Shown: piece after piece, positions 21,201-30,335 of the stretch | How positions within the stretch are numbered: the first letter of the stretch is position 1 | Layout of the letters: every line of letters begins with the position of its first letter | NCBI GenBank assembly: GCA_021014325.1 | Contig: CM037461.1 | Coordinates: forward strand, 22,801,376 to 22,865,375 | Reading direction: 5' to 3' | DNA: 64,000 nt | Source: Plazaster borealis | Lineage: Eukaryota > Echinodermata > Asteroidea > Forcipulatida > Labidiasteridae | Notes under the pieces: model-generated | The model's input: only the letters and a program-made list of their open reading frames with translations | Databases searched by the model: none | What the model was told of the DNA's origin: nothing | Position numbers and translations under genes: made by a program

Positions 21201-23177
21201 GTGGTTTCCAAAATACACTACATTCCTGCTATGAGTATAATTTACCTGTCACATTTGGCACTGCTTTGACTTCACAATCAAATGACAACGCATTATGATA
21301 CAAATACGCAACAGCTATGGTGTTGGTAGGTGAGAGGAAAAACTCCGGCCGACAGGGGTTGCTGAGCAAACCACGGTAGAATATTCGAAGATTATTAAAA
21401 ATTCCGTCTGCGATTATGAATTCCATCGACCCTGTTTGGGTGCTGGCGTTATACGGACATGTCACTTGTAGTTGTAAGTCATCTAGAGTTCGAGCAATCC
21501 AGCAGGGTCCTCGAATAACCGAAAAGTTCGCTGTCATCGTTACATTCACTTGGGGAATAAACAGCTCATTGCACCCAAATGGATTGTTTGGAGGTTCTGC
21601 TGGGTAAAAAGCATTTAGGCTTATAATAATACAATAATTATAACAAACAAGAAGGAATTTACTATTAACTTGTTGTCTTTGCATTCTCCTTTCCCCACCT
21701 CCTTTTTTAGTCTGCCTCATTCACCAATTTATACCTTTTACTCCCCTTCCCATGTTTGATTTCGTCCTTTGTGTTTCCAACCTCTTGTGGTCAAACCAGC
21801 CCCTTCCCACTACCCTCTTTCCCTTTGTCTCCTTGTTCATTGTTTACCCCCTTGTTGTTTCGGTTGTGTGCTTTCTGCCTCCTCTTTCTATTCATGTACT
21901 TCGAAAATAACTCTTCTTGGGTCGACGCGTCAGGGCATTAACAATTTTGTTTGCATTTATATCTTTTGTTTTATGAAGGAAGACCTATAGTCTAACTGCC
22001 CTACGCATACCTCACGGTATACCGGAAACGTTAAAGAAACAACCGTGGAATAAAGGATTTCACTATACTGTATGCATAGAATAAGTTTTATAAAAGATCT
22101 AGACATTGTATACACTCGGCATGAAGGGAAAACAAATAATATACGAAGCAAAATGTTGATCATTTTTTTGAAAAGTGTTTTGTGGAGGAAGAAAAAGAAA
22201 AAGAAAAGGGGGAAAAGGAGGGGGAATTGATATGGTGCGTGAAACCTGATTTAGTAGGCGAAATCCTAATCAATCAAACGACTTGCTCCATGAAACCTGA
22301 CTTACTACACGGAACCTGAGGTTCTTATGGTCATTTTAGAATTGGGGAAATATGAAGTGCGAAATAACAAGGACCTGTGACTGGATTAAGTCTGCGAAAC
22401 CTGACTTACTCCGTAAAACCTGACTTACTACACGGAACCTGAGGTTCTGAAGGTCGTAGAAAACGGAAATATGAAGTGCGAAATAACAAGGACCTGTGGC
22501 CGGATTTAGTCCGCGAAACCTGACTTAGTCCATAAAACCTGACTTACTACACGGAACCTGAGGTTCTGAAGGTCATTTTTAGAATTATGAAATATTAAGT
22601 GCGAAATAACAAGGACCTGTGACTGGATTTAGTCCGCGAAACCTGACTTACTCCGTGAAACCTGACTTACTACACGGAACCTGAGGTTCTGAAGGTCGTA
22701 GAAAACGGAAATATGAAGTGCGAAATAACAAGGACCTGTGACCGGATTTAGTCCGCGAAACCCGACTTAATCCATAAAACCTGACCTACTACACGGAGCC
22801 TCTTTCTCTTCTTCTCTCTTCCCCTTCTCTTCTTCTTGATCTTCCTCCTCCTCCTCCTCCTCCTCGCCCTCCTCCTCCTCCTCCTCCTCCTCCTACTACT
22901 ACTACTACTACTACTACTACTCCTCCTCTTCTTCTCTGTTTATTATTTCCTTCATTATTGTCACGCATTAATTTGGTGAAAATACAATAGGCTTTTTTGG
23001 TCCTCTTTTTAATAGTTTTAAAGGGGAGCAAACAAAACATTGATATTCATTTTCAGGGGTGTTTTTCAAGTGTAAATCAAACAATAACTTACGTGAGTTA
23101 GCCAGATGAGAAATAGCGCCCCACACCAGAAGAATGCAAATAAAAGACGCCGCTCTGTCCATGCTGTCCAACGTCAC
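2063..23177 (-). CDS. Mosaic leucine-rich-repeat GPCR (relaxin receptor/GRL101-like) with alternating CUB and LDLa modules; 18 exons
   Basis: This is a plasma-membrane receptor gene read from 18 exons, each bounded by AG and GT sites with matching phases. The exons are 23093-23177, 21246-21599, 20576-20932, 19986-20099, 14838-15293, 14087-14200, 12720-13085, 11673-11807, 10779-11135, 9830-9958, 8601-8723, 7816-7933, 7591-7662, 6876-6947, 6019-6090, 4803-4874, 4046-4126 and 2063-3239. They total 4,254 nt and encode about 1,417 residues. Domain order: signal peptide (1-28), two CUB-like domains, then LDLa, CUB-like, LDLa, CUB, LDLa, CUB, LDLa, LDLa (to 863), LRR N-cap (864-903), five LRRs (903-1026), and hinge plus seven-helix domain (1026-1417). 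The helices resemble RXFP1/2 in TM3, TM5, TM6 and TM7 from memory. LDLa plus LRR plus 7TM is the known GRL101/type-C LGR plan; the CUB modules are the unusual addition. Ligand unknown. Exon joins are read by eye, without transcript support. Confidence 0.85.
3779..4012. mobile_element. MITE family C copy (CTCTAAAAAC ends, GGGTCA-rich)
   Basis: It is bounded by CACTCTAAAAAC and an inverted CTTAGAG end and contains scattered GGGTCA/TGACCC half-sites. It belongs to the same family as 23452-23714, 41488-41878 and 45137-45598. It lies in the receptor intron before the 7TM exon. Confidence 0.6.
4046..4126 (-). CDS. Receptor exon 17: LRR 5, nine bases longer
   Basis: This is an 81-nt phase 2-2 exon giving a 27-residue repeat (DEIYIAMGALKDLHSLEKL at its end). 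The acceptor is TTTAGTCAG and the donor GTAAGT. The extra three residues sit in the concave half. It joins in frame to the hinge of the 7TM exon. No LRR C-terminal cap was found. Confidence 0.78.
4803..4874 (-). CDS. Receptor exon 16: LRR 4
   Basis: This is a 72-nt phase 2-2 exon, LVIDVPLSSIWSGAFNSL then SSLRDL. The ladder asparagine is replaced by Val-Pro, but the I..GAF..L..L..L half is well kept. Acceptor CTTCAATAG, donor GTAAGT. Confidence 0.83.
4990..5367 (+). mobile_element. MITE family A copy in receptor intron
   Basis: The ~375-bp element has ends AAAGGCACTGAACACGTTTG and an inverted CAAACGTGTACGATACCTTT. Eight copies are present in the window. It has no coding capacity. I recall similar units from sea-star genomes. 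Confidence 0.75.
6019..6090 (-). CDS. Receptor exon 15: LRR 3
   Basis: This is a 72-nt phase 2-2 exon, DISKNSIRNFNSDIFEDL then LNLRTL, a textbook LRR with the asparagine ladder position filled. Acceptor ATGATTCCAG, donor GTAAGC. Confidence 0.88.
6260..6480 (+). mobile_element. Partial MITE family E copy in receptor intron
   Basis: The core TTTGAGAAAC..TTCGAAG and GTTTCTCAGAT..TG resembles the element at 39600-39988. The terminal repeats are worn. It lies between LRR 3 and LRR 2. Confidence 0.45.
6876..6947 (-). CDS. Receptor exon 14: LRR 2
   Basis: This is a 72-nt phase 2-2 exon with the consensus spacing VLTNNSLDHFEDGTFSGL then SNLTFL. Donor GTAAGT. I found no further LRR exon in the 640-bp intron separating it from LRR 1. 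Confidence 0.88.
7591..7662 (-). CDS. Receptor exon 13: LRR 1
   Basis: This is a 72-nt phase 2-2 exon encoding one 24-residue leucine-rich repeat (KLANENIVRLNVGIFKRF followed by SFLKSL). One-repeat 72-nt exons in phase 2 are typical of the LGR family. Acceptor TTTTCCTACAG, donor GTAAGT. Confidence 0.85.
7816..7933 (-). CDS. Receptor exon 12: LRR N-terminal cap
   Basis: This 118-nt exon starts in phase 1 and ends in phase 2 (about 864-903). It begins ADRCPTMCSC, the cysteine pattern of an LRRNT cap, followed by a first strand ending IVVKTTHL. It is the adaptor between the phase-1 module exons and the phase-2 LRR exons. Confidence 0.85.
8160..8525. repeat. AT microsatellites
   Basis: TTAA-type repeats occupy about 8175-8215, and AAAT/AAGT tetranucleotide runs occupy about 8440-8520, just after the LDLa-5 exon donor. 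Simple sequence. Confidence 0.75.
8601..8723 (-). CDS. Receptor exon 11: LDLa module 5
   Basis: This is a phase 1-1 exon of 41 codons (about 823-863), with acceptor ATTCCTAG and donor GTATGT. It shows CDGTFDCPEGDDE and a last Cys after TPQA. Type-C LGRs typically carry an LDLa module directly before the LRRs, which fits this position. Confidence 0.85.
9830..9958 (-). CDS. Receptor exon 10: LDLa module 4
   Basis: This is a phase 1-1 exon of 43 codons (about 780-822). It shows six cysteines with CDGFKDC and ADEVDC, a full calcium cage. It is followed directly by another LDLa exon, breaking the CUB/LDLa alternation just before the LRR region. Confidence 0.88.
10498..10608. repeat. TTCGTTCGAACGAA palindrome cluster
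   Basis: Four or five partial or complete TTCGTTCGAACGAA-like palindromes are separated by AGATTTGT spacers in the intron before the fifth CUB exon. They could form small hairpins; function unknown. Confidence 0.6.
10779..11135 (-). CDS. Receptor exon 9: CUB domain 5
   Basis: This is a phase 1-1 exon of 119 codons (about 661-779). It contains GDCGGTNIL, FPLTGYPTYYP, DCNWMI and a closing GFLLELSSSYG that mirrors exon 7. Like exon 7 it keeps only the first cysteine pair. Acceptor ATTTCTTTCAG, donor GTAAAT. Confidence 0.9.
11291..11430. mobile_element. Fold-back element with GGTCAAAGGTACATCTGGCA ends
   Basis: The left end GGTCAAAGGTACATCTGGCA is repeated inverted at 11411-11430, enclosing about 100 bp with TGACGTCA. 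A one-ended relative lies at 36267-36382. It is a short non-coding inverted-repeat element. Confidence 0.65.
11673..11807 (-). CDS. Receptor exon 8: LDLa module 3
   Basis: This is a phase 1-1 exon of 45 codons (about 616-660). It has six cysteines, CDGWRDC and VDEEDC, with a six-residue insertion between the fifth and sixth cysteine relative to modules 1 and 2. The donor is GTGAGG. Confidence 0.88.
12720..13085 (-). CDS. Receptor exon 7: CUB domain 4
   Basis: This is a phase 1-1 exon of 122 codons (about 494-615) and a canonical CUB: YCGSPNISL, then LTSPGYPIDYP, DCRWEI, and YDFVYIDG before the C-terminal beta strand. Only the first cysteine pair of the usual two is present. I placed the donor at GTAATA by alignment with exon 9; a few codons of uncertainty remain there. 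Confidence 0.9.
14087..14200 (-). CDS. Receptor exon 6: LDLa module 2
   Basis: This is a phase 1-1 exon of 38 codons (about 456-493), the same length as LDLa module 1. Six cysteines and the ending GGDDELDC fit the class A calcium-binding consensus. Acceptor ATCATTGCAG, donor GTAAGT. Confidence 0.9.
14262..14640. repeat. (AAC/ACC)n microsatellite block
   Basis: Nearly pure C/A sequence of AAC and ACC triplets sits in the receptor intron upstream of the LDLa-2 exon. The long Thr/Asn-rich open frame across it is a composition artefact. Confidence 0.85.
14838..15293 (-). CDS. Receptor exon 5: long CUB-like domain 3
   Basis: This is a phase 1-1 exon of 152 codons (about 304-455), starting DTCGITEIW and with LSCLWML at the second-cysteine position. 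It is about 30 residues longer than the other CUB exons, with the extra sequence before that cysteine. The donor is GTAGGA. Confidence 0.78.
16860..19395. repeat. Degenerate ~150-bp tandem repeat with CGGAAGTCAAGGTCA core
   Basis: Seven to nine copies of a ~150-bp unit are seen near 17138, 17297, 17445, 17592, 17743, 17891, 18042, 18667 and 18781. Each has a TTCCGGTTTGAACCGGAAG palindrome, then TCAAGGTCA and later TGTAGATTGTAAAAATCCA. A second block (CTGATGACGTCATCATGACG) flanks it three times, at 16868, 18941 and 19266. Between about 18180 and 18660 the array is broken by other sequence. It lies in the receptor intron between exons 5 and 4. Confidence 0.8.
19399..19936. repeat. Palindromic minisatellite, GGTGTTCGTGC/GCACGAACACC hairpins
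   Basis: Repeated 30-bp hairpins, GGTGTTCGTGC, a 7-8-base loop, then GCACGAACACC, are joined by A-rich linkers such as AAAACAGAACAATAACAAAG. Two units share a variant linker hairpin (GGTTTTCGGCTGACGAGCCG). About eight hairpins end 50 bp from the exon 4 donor. Confidence 0.85.
19986..20099 (-). CDS. Receptor exon 4: LDLa module 1
   Basis: This is a phase 1-1 exon of 38 codons (about 266-303). Six cysteines and the acidic calcium cage (CDGSFDC, then FDE before the last Cys) match LDL-receptor class A. The donor GTAAGTTACC lies only 50 bp from a palindromic minisatellite in the next intron. Confidence 0.88.
20576..20932 (-). CDS. Receptor exon 3: CUB-like domain 2
   Basis: This is a phase 1-1 exon of 119 codons (about 147-265), with a TTTTTCTTTCAG acceptor and a GTAAAT donor. 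It begins with LLCGLP, has FNCVWLI in the place of the usual CUB second cysteine, and carries sequons such as NSS and NYT. Length and spacing fit a CUB domain. Confidence 0.75.
21246..21599 (-). CDS. Receptor exon 2: divergent CUB-like domain 1
   Basis: This is a phase 1-1 exon of 118 codons (residues about 29-146), with a TTTTTACCCAG acceptor and a GTAAAT donor. It holds five cysteines, several N-glycosylation sequons and a beta-rich pattern. The CUB call rests on its size, phase and position next to clearer CUB exons; on its own it is weak. Confidence 0.7.
22210..22800. repeat. ~121-bp tandem repeat, alternating 123 and 119 bp
   Basis: CCTGACTTACTACACGGA recurs at about 22296, 22419, 22538, 22661 and 22780. 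Spacing is 123, 119, 123, 119, so the true unit is a ~242-bp dimer. It lies in receptor intron 1. Confidence 0.8.
22801..22940. repeat. (TCC)n/(ACT)n microsatellite
   Basis: CTT, TCC and ACT triplet runs directly follow the 121-bp repeat. Simple sequence. Confidence 0.9.
23093..23177 (-). CDS. Receptor exon 1: start and signal peptide
   Basis: It begins at ATG 23177 and ends in phase 1 at a GTAAGT donor. It encodes 28 residues with a hydrophobic core (SFICILLVWGAISHLA), a good signal peptide. A second in-frame Met six codons in could be the true start. No TATA box or other core promoter was recognised upstream. Confidence 0.75.
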
Positions 23178-23451
23178 TCAGTAATAACTCATTTGTAAAA
23201 AAGGGTACGCTGGGCTGTAACATAGAACAGTCAATCTCATTGGACACACGCAACATGAATGGGTGAAGTGTTCCTGTGGTCTCTTTGGCTTGTTTAAAAT
23301 CGTTGGATGGTGAGAGGGGATGGACACAATCCCAAAATGAACGTACACTTGGTGCAGATTCAATGCGTGGTATTCAAATAGGGGGCGGATACTCATAACA
23401 TTTTCGCAGCACGAACTGTAATATACCAGCGTTGGGAGCGGGGTCCGCTGT

Positions 23452-23714
23452 CCCTCTAAAAACTCCGGGTCAGAATTGACCAAGAGTCCCAGGGGACCTG
23501 ACCTATGTCCCGGTCAGACTGACCCAGAACGTGGTTTTTAAAAACACGGGATTTTGGCTCAGATTCTGAGTCATCTTGACCCATTTCTGGGCCTTTTTGA
23601 CACAGATTCTGGGTCTTTTTAACACAGATTCTGGGCCATACTGCCTAAGAATCGGATCAGGCCCCACGGGACCCGGATCCAGTTCATTTCGGACCCGGAT
23701 TTTTGTTGAGTGCC
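23452..23714. mobile_element. MITE family C copy upstream of the receptor
   Basis: The ends are CTCTAAAAACTCCGGGTCAG and inverted GACCCGGATTTTTGTTGAG, and the interior has GGGTCA/TGACCC motifs. It lies about 280 bp upstream of the receptor start codon. Confidence 0.65.
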
Positions 23715-23982
23715 CCGGGATTTTATCATTATTATTATTTATATTTTTAATGTCAATGCCCTCTTTTGCGTGCTGAAACTTGTTGTGTTATATTTTGAGC
23801 AAAACTAGTATGAACGTTTTGTATTTTTCTTATTGATAAAATCCCCCCCTCTTTTATAAATAAAGAAAAAAGGTAATTTAGCGAAAATGAGTGAGTGAGT
23901 GCGTTCAGCCACCATAAAGCTACTGGAAAGATAGGCCGTGTTCTAATTGATGGTTTCGACAGTGGCTATGGTAGTAAATTAA

Positions 23983-24359
23983 AGGCACTGTACACGTTTG
24001 GTAATTACTCAATATATATAAATATATTAGCATACAAACTGACTTGGTAACGAGCAACAGAGAGCTGTTGATAGTATAAAACATTGTGAGAAACGACTCC
24101 CTCTAAAGTAACGTTATTTTTGAGAAAGAGGTAATTTCTCACTAAAATAATAAAAACTTCTTGCAAGAAGTTTTTTATTCCTAACTGAAAGCACACAAGT
24201 TTGTACAACAAGGGTGTATTTTCTTTCATCACTTTCTTGCAACTTCGATGACCAATTGAGCCCAAATTTTAACAGGCTTGTTATTTTATGCATATGTTGG
24301 GATACACCAAGTGAGAACACTGGTCTTTGACAATTACCAAACGTGTACGATGCCTTTAA
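23983..24359 (-). mobile_element. MITE family A copy
   Basis: It is bounded by AAGGCACTGTACACGTTTGG and inverted CCAAACGTGTACGATGCCTT, in the opposite orientation to the 4990 copy. It is intergenic, upstream of the receptor. Confidence 0.78.
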
Positions 24360-25323
24360 TGCAGCATGCACCCTCTTACCCCCACCCCAGCCCCCCACCC
24401 CCCCCCGATTGTCAAACGCATTTTACAGCACGGTTTATTTTAATGTACAGTATACAAACACTCCGGAAGTCACACAGTACTCACAGTTAGGACTCACAAT
24501 GAATTATTGCAATAAAATGACATAATTATGCAGCCCAAGGCTGAATTGCGGTCAAATAAAAAAAGAGTTTAAAAAATAACATTTCAGAAATCAACCTAAT
24601 TACAACCAAATTAAAACCTAACTTCAGATCACAACAATTAATCACAACTACAACCAAAACCACAATATAAAAAATAAGAACAATAAACTTATATACACAT
24701 ATATGCAAATAATAATTTAAAAAACATTAAAATACAAAAAAAGAACAAAAAACAAAACTAGACATTAGGTGTTTTAAACAAACAGAAAAAAGGAAACACT
24801 TTTCAGGTGCAGTTCTTATTCTTGTTTTAAGGCTACCCTTTATGTCATAATATGATTTGATGACCAAAGGAACTAAATTTGTACTTGTTAAAAAATAAAT
24901 GAAATATTTAGGCTTCAAAGTCTTTCAACTTTTCTATGTGACGGGAGAATACATTTAGTATTCATACGTTATTCTTGCGTTACTTATAACAGTTTATAAT
25001 AATGAAACAATCTGTTTGCATTTCTAAGTCCATTTTTTGTTTACCTTGATTGACCTTTGACCTTGATAATTAGCATATTTGGTTGCTTGAAAAAGTGACG
25101 AACGCCTACTAAATGAAAGGTATATAGTGACATAAGGAATATTTTTAGTATTATAGTTTGCATCTATACCCAGATACTGCCTTTGTCAAAATGAAACATT
25201 TATTCCACCTGTCTAGATATTATAATACAATAGACGTGAAAAGACGAGTAAAAACAATCTAATGAATTAAACAAACAGGAATTGCTCTTACAGAAACAAA
25301 CAAACAAAGGCGTACAAGTCAAT
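24360..25323. other. AT-rich intergenic DNA
   Basis: A C-rich run at 24370-24405 is followed by A/T-rich sequence. TAGACATTAGGTGTTTTAAA near 24760 resembles TAGACATTAGGTGTTTGTGA near 57652, a small dispersed repeat. No coding signal seen. Confidence 0.5.
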
Positions 25324-25665
25324 CAGTACTCTGCTGTCAACTGTCGGCTGTTAACTGGCTGACAACAACCAAAGTAGTGGACACTCAAACTTATGTAAAA
25401 CATAGCTCCGTTTGACTCCGAAATCAAATCTGTGGCCCACTTTAATTTGATTTTGGTTGTTTGTCATCCATTTAACAGCCGACAACTGACAGCAAAATAC
25501 TATGCTTGTTTGTTTCTTGTCACGGTCAGTAAGGGATAAATAATGATGATCAATAAACTAAAGTGGGCACAGATTTGATTTTGGAGTCAGACGGAGCTAT
25601 GTTTGACGTAAATTTGTTTTCCATTACTTTGGTTGTTTGTCATGTTTAAGTACTGACTTTTTTGC
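25324..25665. mobile_element. Large fold-back element
   Basis: Inverted segments pair at several levels: GTCAACTGTCGGCTGTTAA with TTAACAGCCGACAACTGAC, and CATAGCTCCGTTTGACTCC with GGAGTCAGACGGAGCTATG. It looks like one foldback transposon inside another. Non-coding. Confidence 0.6.
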
Positions 25666-27911
25666 ATTCACTTATGTGAATAGTGACGAGACACAATACA
25701 TACAGGTTATCTTGCTTTGAACGCTTGTGGATCGTTGTGCAGTAAAGTTGCCAGTAAACAATTTTACTTCTTCATTATTATATTTATTAAAATAGAAGAA
25801 AAAAAATGAAAATCGAGTTCCCCGCAACCCCTTATTTATTATTTTCTGTCAGGGGAACCCCAGAACGCGGCGCCAGTAGGTAATTTCTAAGTAACTGAGT
25901 AACAAAATGAACGCTAAAGACACTGGTATATATTTTACTTCGGAAAACGATAAACGATAAACGATAAAAAAGAGAGTGATGAGCAGCATTTGTTCTTGCC
26001 CTTTTGTGTTGTTCACTACATTACCGTGTCTATAAGGTTAACAACGACAATTAGCAAATCAAACATGTTATATAAGCATCTTACAACAAACTGGCAAGAA
26101 AATGGATCCTGTTATTTAACAATGGAAGTCCCAACTGAATATATTGGACTGGATAACACTTTTTGTTTGGTCAAAAATATTTAAAGCCCTTCTATATAGG
26201 GAGACCTGGACAAAAACAGAAAACGCATCTGAACTCTTTCCAAAGTGTCTTGTTGATTGGATAAGGCCGGGCACCATACAGGTGCTGTATAACACTCAAG
26301 TAATGGCCTACTAAATATATTAGAATAAACCTGTACCACAACCTTCTCTAAACGTTACAACCAACTGATATATCAAAGGCAATGTTATAGAACATAGCAG
26401 CACTCTGACAAAGAGAAACATTGTTGACAGGCAGCATCCTTGCCAAGTGACAATACAACGGCTTTTTGAGTATGCACAACTCAAATAATTCACTCTCCGT
26501 GTAAATACATGGGCTTAAAAATGTTTCTATCTAAACGGCCGTTGACTTAAAAACAACGGAAGGGGCCGTTTCAAATTTTACGGTGAAAATCTGTCGAAAA
26601 CTGGTAGTAATCTAATTTTGTTGAAAAGCTATCATAGTTTATGGTAAGTTGTGTTTTCTTTGCAACAAGAAAATTGATATTAGCATTAGTCTCTCGAGTT
26701 GGTACCAATAAGTGAAATTTCAACCCCTGGCTAATGGACAAAATAGGGAGAAAACAGAGCGTCGGCCTTATTAATATTTTGTAGGCCCCAAAAATATTCT
26801 AAGGGGAATGGCCTAATAAATATTGCCCAATTGTGACCTGGGGGTTGTTGAATTCCTACCTGAGGTATTTTGGATGACATAGGCCCTGAAATAATTGGTC
26901 CTATTTGCCGAGAGGTGTAGGGACATTTTTCAAGTTTGATGCTCGGACGTTTGGAAAATTCCACCGGTGTCTGGGTGTTTATATTTCGAGGGAGAATAAC
27001 TCGACGGGCATTGGGACTCCTCACATCAAATTGAGCAGAGGATAAATGTTCAAGAGTTAATGGATAATTTCCCCTTTACTGTAAAAAGCTGTGAGACTTC
27101 TAAGTATTTTTGAATATTTAGCATTTTGCACTGTATGCTATGAGAGTAGGTGCACCCTTGATCCCAAAATGGTGTCGGCCATATTGTTTTTACTTGATGG
27201 GGTTTTCAACACGTCATTGTTATTTGTAAACTGAAAATCAGTGTGATATAGATTGTTTTTTAATCCAGCGACAATTTTATTTAAATTTTGTAATATGGGC
27301 AAAACAGTTTATTTAAGGGAAAACGGAATGTTAAATGTTACAAAATGGTGGACTGCTCCCCAATCAGCATGTGTTGTTTTTGGAGTTTTGGGGGAATTCC
27401 TTGTAGTGTGAAAAACACCTTTGAACCGCTCAAATTTGTTTTTATTCTTTCAATCAATAATTGTTAAATGTTATTTGCAATTTTACAAAATTTTCACAAG
27501 CGTTTTTAGCCTGAAAACTACAATATTTTACAAGAAATTACGAGAGTAAATCATTGACTGGTGTGTCAAACTTCAAGCAATAGACATACATGATATACAT
27601 GTACATGTACATGCTAGTGCATGCTGACTAGTATTACTAGTTGCATGATCAAAATTGAAACCAGCTGCTGAGTGACAGTGTAACTGTAAGTTTTTCGAGT
27701 ACAATAAACTATTTTGTTGAATGATCAATCATGGCAGGTAGAGTTTGCAAACTGTGTTCAATTTGGATTTTGTTCCAGTCAAATTCGTTGCCTTTTCTTA
27801 AGTTGTATCTTGTTATTTTTAAGCATCAACAAACCTAGTCCTAGGCAATATAGCTTGAAACCATGGATTGAGTGGCTGTGCTAGAAAGAAAAGTAAATGG
27901 CCCCTCTCTTA
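25666..27911. other. Intergenic DNA, no supported gene
   Basis: One 97-codon minus-strand open frame (26731-27024) has no recognisable domain and no splice context. A TACATGTACATG palindromic patch lies near 27590. Otherwise nothing is recognised. Confidence 0.45.
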
Positions 27912-28005
27912 TTAATCCTAACTCTAATTTTAGTCCAAGCCCTAACCATAACCCTAATCCTAACCAACCATAACCCTAGCCAAAACCCTAACCCTACTTT
28001 AACCC
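27912..28005. repeat. Degenerate interstitial telomere-like tract
   Basis: Runs of CCCTAA/CCATAA/CCTAACC variants include AAAACCCTAACCCTA. This matches a decayed array of the TTAGGG animal telomere repeat, C-strand on plus. Confidence 0.7.
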
Positions 28006-30335
28006 CGTACATAATTCTGGCCCTCTATCCCTAACCCGTACTACCATAGGTCACCGAAATGGGTCATAGAACCATGACCTGTTTCTAGGTGGGCTCATAT
28101 ATAATATATATTGGGGGAAACTACTCCCATCTCCACCGTAAGCCTCCAACTCTTTGTTCGAGAAAGTGAGCAATCATGTCAACATTAATGTTTCCTCTGA
28201 TGGAGTTTGTTTGATCCTCAGTTTAGGGTGGGGATGCAGATGTGTTGGCATGTGTAGGGGGGTTGGTAACTGGGGTAATGGTTGTTCAATCTAGTAAATT
28301 ATGTGGCCAACTAGACCCTCATTGAACCTTGACGTCTTATGCAACTTGCTCCCTTTCATCAAGTCATCATGCAAGCCTTAGTAGCTCCGCCCCTCCCCAA
28401 AACTCATGGTACCAACCCCAGGGGTAAAATCGTAGGGCAACAAACTCACAATGTTCTTAGAAGAACCTTTAGGTACTGTCGGGTCTTTTTACAGACCGAA
28501 ATTTTGACCACTGAAATGAAATTTTCCTAAAGAAACATTATCGTCATATGTGACGTCATAATGCAAGGGATCTAATGTTTGACCTCATCGATGGAAGCCA
28601 ATGCAGGGGGTCTATTGAAAAGGATGTGAATTAATAAAGCCGAGCACGTACACCAACCAAAGTATTTCTATTTATAGTGCTGTTAATTTGCTCACAGTCT
28701 GGTTCTTGTAAATATGCATAATTAATAGTTATAATTGTGTGTAAGAGATTAGGATCCAAGCAAAAATTCAACAGCCTGAAGAATGGCCCTTGTACATGAA
28801 TAGAACAATTCTAAAGAATATCGGCGAACGAGAAAAACCACAAATTCCGATGATTTGTCCTTTTTTTCTCTATCCCCTTTTCTCGCTCTCTCTCTCTCTT
28901 TTCCATTTGCAAATTGTGGGTTTTGAGCCTCCCTTCAGCCATATTATTTCACACTCAATTTGTGGATTTTGATAACCGATTTCATGACGTCACCCCCAGA
29001 CGTGTTGATTTTATCGTAACTAGGGGTAGATTCAAGCATTTAAATTAAACATAAAAAAGGAAACATAGATGGAAATTTTGATCGTAGAAAATTAACTAAA
29101 ATGTTAAGCTTGATTTGTTAGCAAATTCAATAGAAGTTTTTTAAAGTTGTGATCACGAACTTGTGTAGTACCGGTAATGGACCTCGCCTTCGGCCAGCCA
29201 CCAACCCGGTCCATGCAGTAAAGACTGGCTCCTCACACACTGTTATAGCCTAATTCAAAGTCATGAGTGTACTTTGAACATTCGTTGAAGAAAGATAAAC
29301 TGGTATCAAAGAAATTACAAGCTCAGATACTTTTATGATATAGTTTAAACGGACTTACGATTTAAAATGACGAATGTTTGCTGCCGACTTCACGCTGCAC
29401 AACGATCCACAAGCTTTCAACACAAGACACTCTGCTGCAATGCGTCACATTATCAATCCCATTAACTAAAAACCAACGGGATGCAAACCAACCTAAAATT
29501 TGCTGTCAACTTACGTTTTTTAATTATATTATCACTAGATGGGCAAACAACCAAATGGAACTTGCATTTAGGCCTACGTCAATTACAGTATTGTCTGACT
29601 CAAAATCAAAACAGCTGACTATTTTAGTTTGATTGAAAATTGTGTTTGTGAATCACATGTTGTGTAAGTCCAGTAATAAGAAGACATCGTGTTCCGAATA
29701 TACCAACACTTTTCAAGTCAAGAAAGAAAGAAAAACAGATTTAAACAATGGAGAACCCTTAGTCTTAATAACTAAGTCGAAATACCCACATAGGAGAAAA
29801 AAGAAAACAGGAAAGAATTCGTCGGGACCGAGGGGGTTGGGGTGCGATATTTCCCCCACACCACATTTTTGCCCGTAACTTCCGATCACCAATATTGTCA
29901 GACCCATTTTTGTGCAGTGCATCCATAATTATAATTCCGTGTGGGCCAATATTTTGTCGTCGGCTGTTTAAAATAAAACGAACTACATTCATTAATCATT
30001 ACGATCACTATCATTGACTGTACGACCACACTGACGCGAAATCGTTCAACATTTTAAGGGACGATCCGGGGACAAAACGGCACACTGCAATTTTCAAGCT
30101 TACAGGTTTTTCCCCCAGCCTGATAAAACGCGTGTTTCGCAAATATCTTCAGTTGTTTCTTCCAAAGGGAAAACCTGGGTATTTTTGAAACGGCGCACTG
30201 GAATTAATGAGCCAGCCATCAACCAAGATCATTACCACGCAGTGAAGACCGACTCCTCATACTGTTATTGCCAACCAACCTGACCAACAAACTCACTGAC
30301 CTGATTGACCTGACTGCAGACTGACTAGTCACCAA
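28006..30335. other. Intergenic DNA, scattered weak repeats
   Basis: It contains a CT microsatellite near 28880-28905. Two related segments at about 29200-29250 and 30195-30260 share GCAGTRAAGACYGRCTCCTC. No coding exon could be supported. Confidence 0.45.

Noticed and set aside
26731..27024. 97-codon minus-strand frame as a gene
   Set aside because: No domain, no splice partners and no repeat-family match that I recognise; length is within chance for this base composition.
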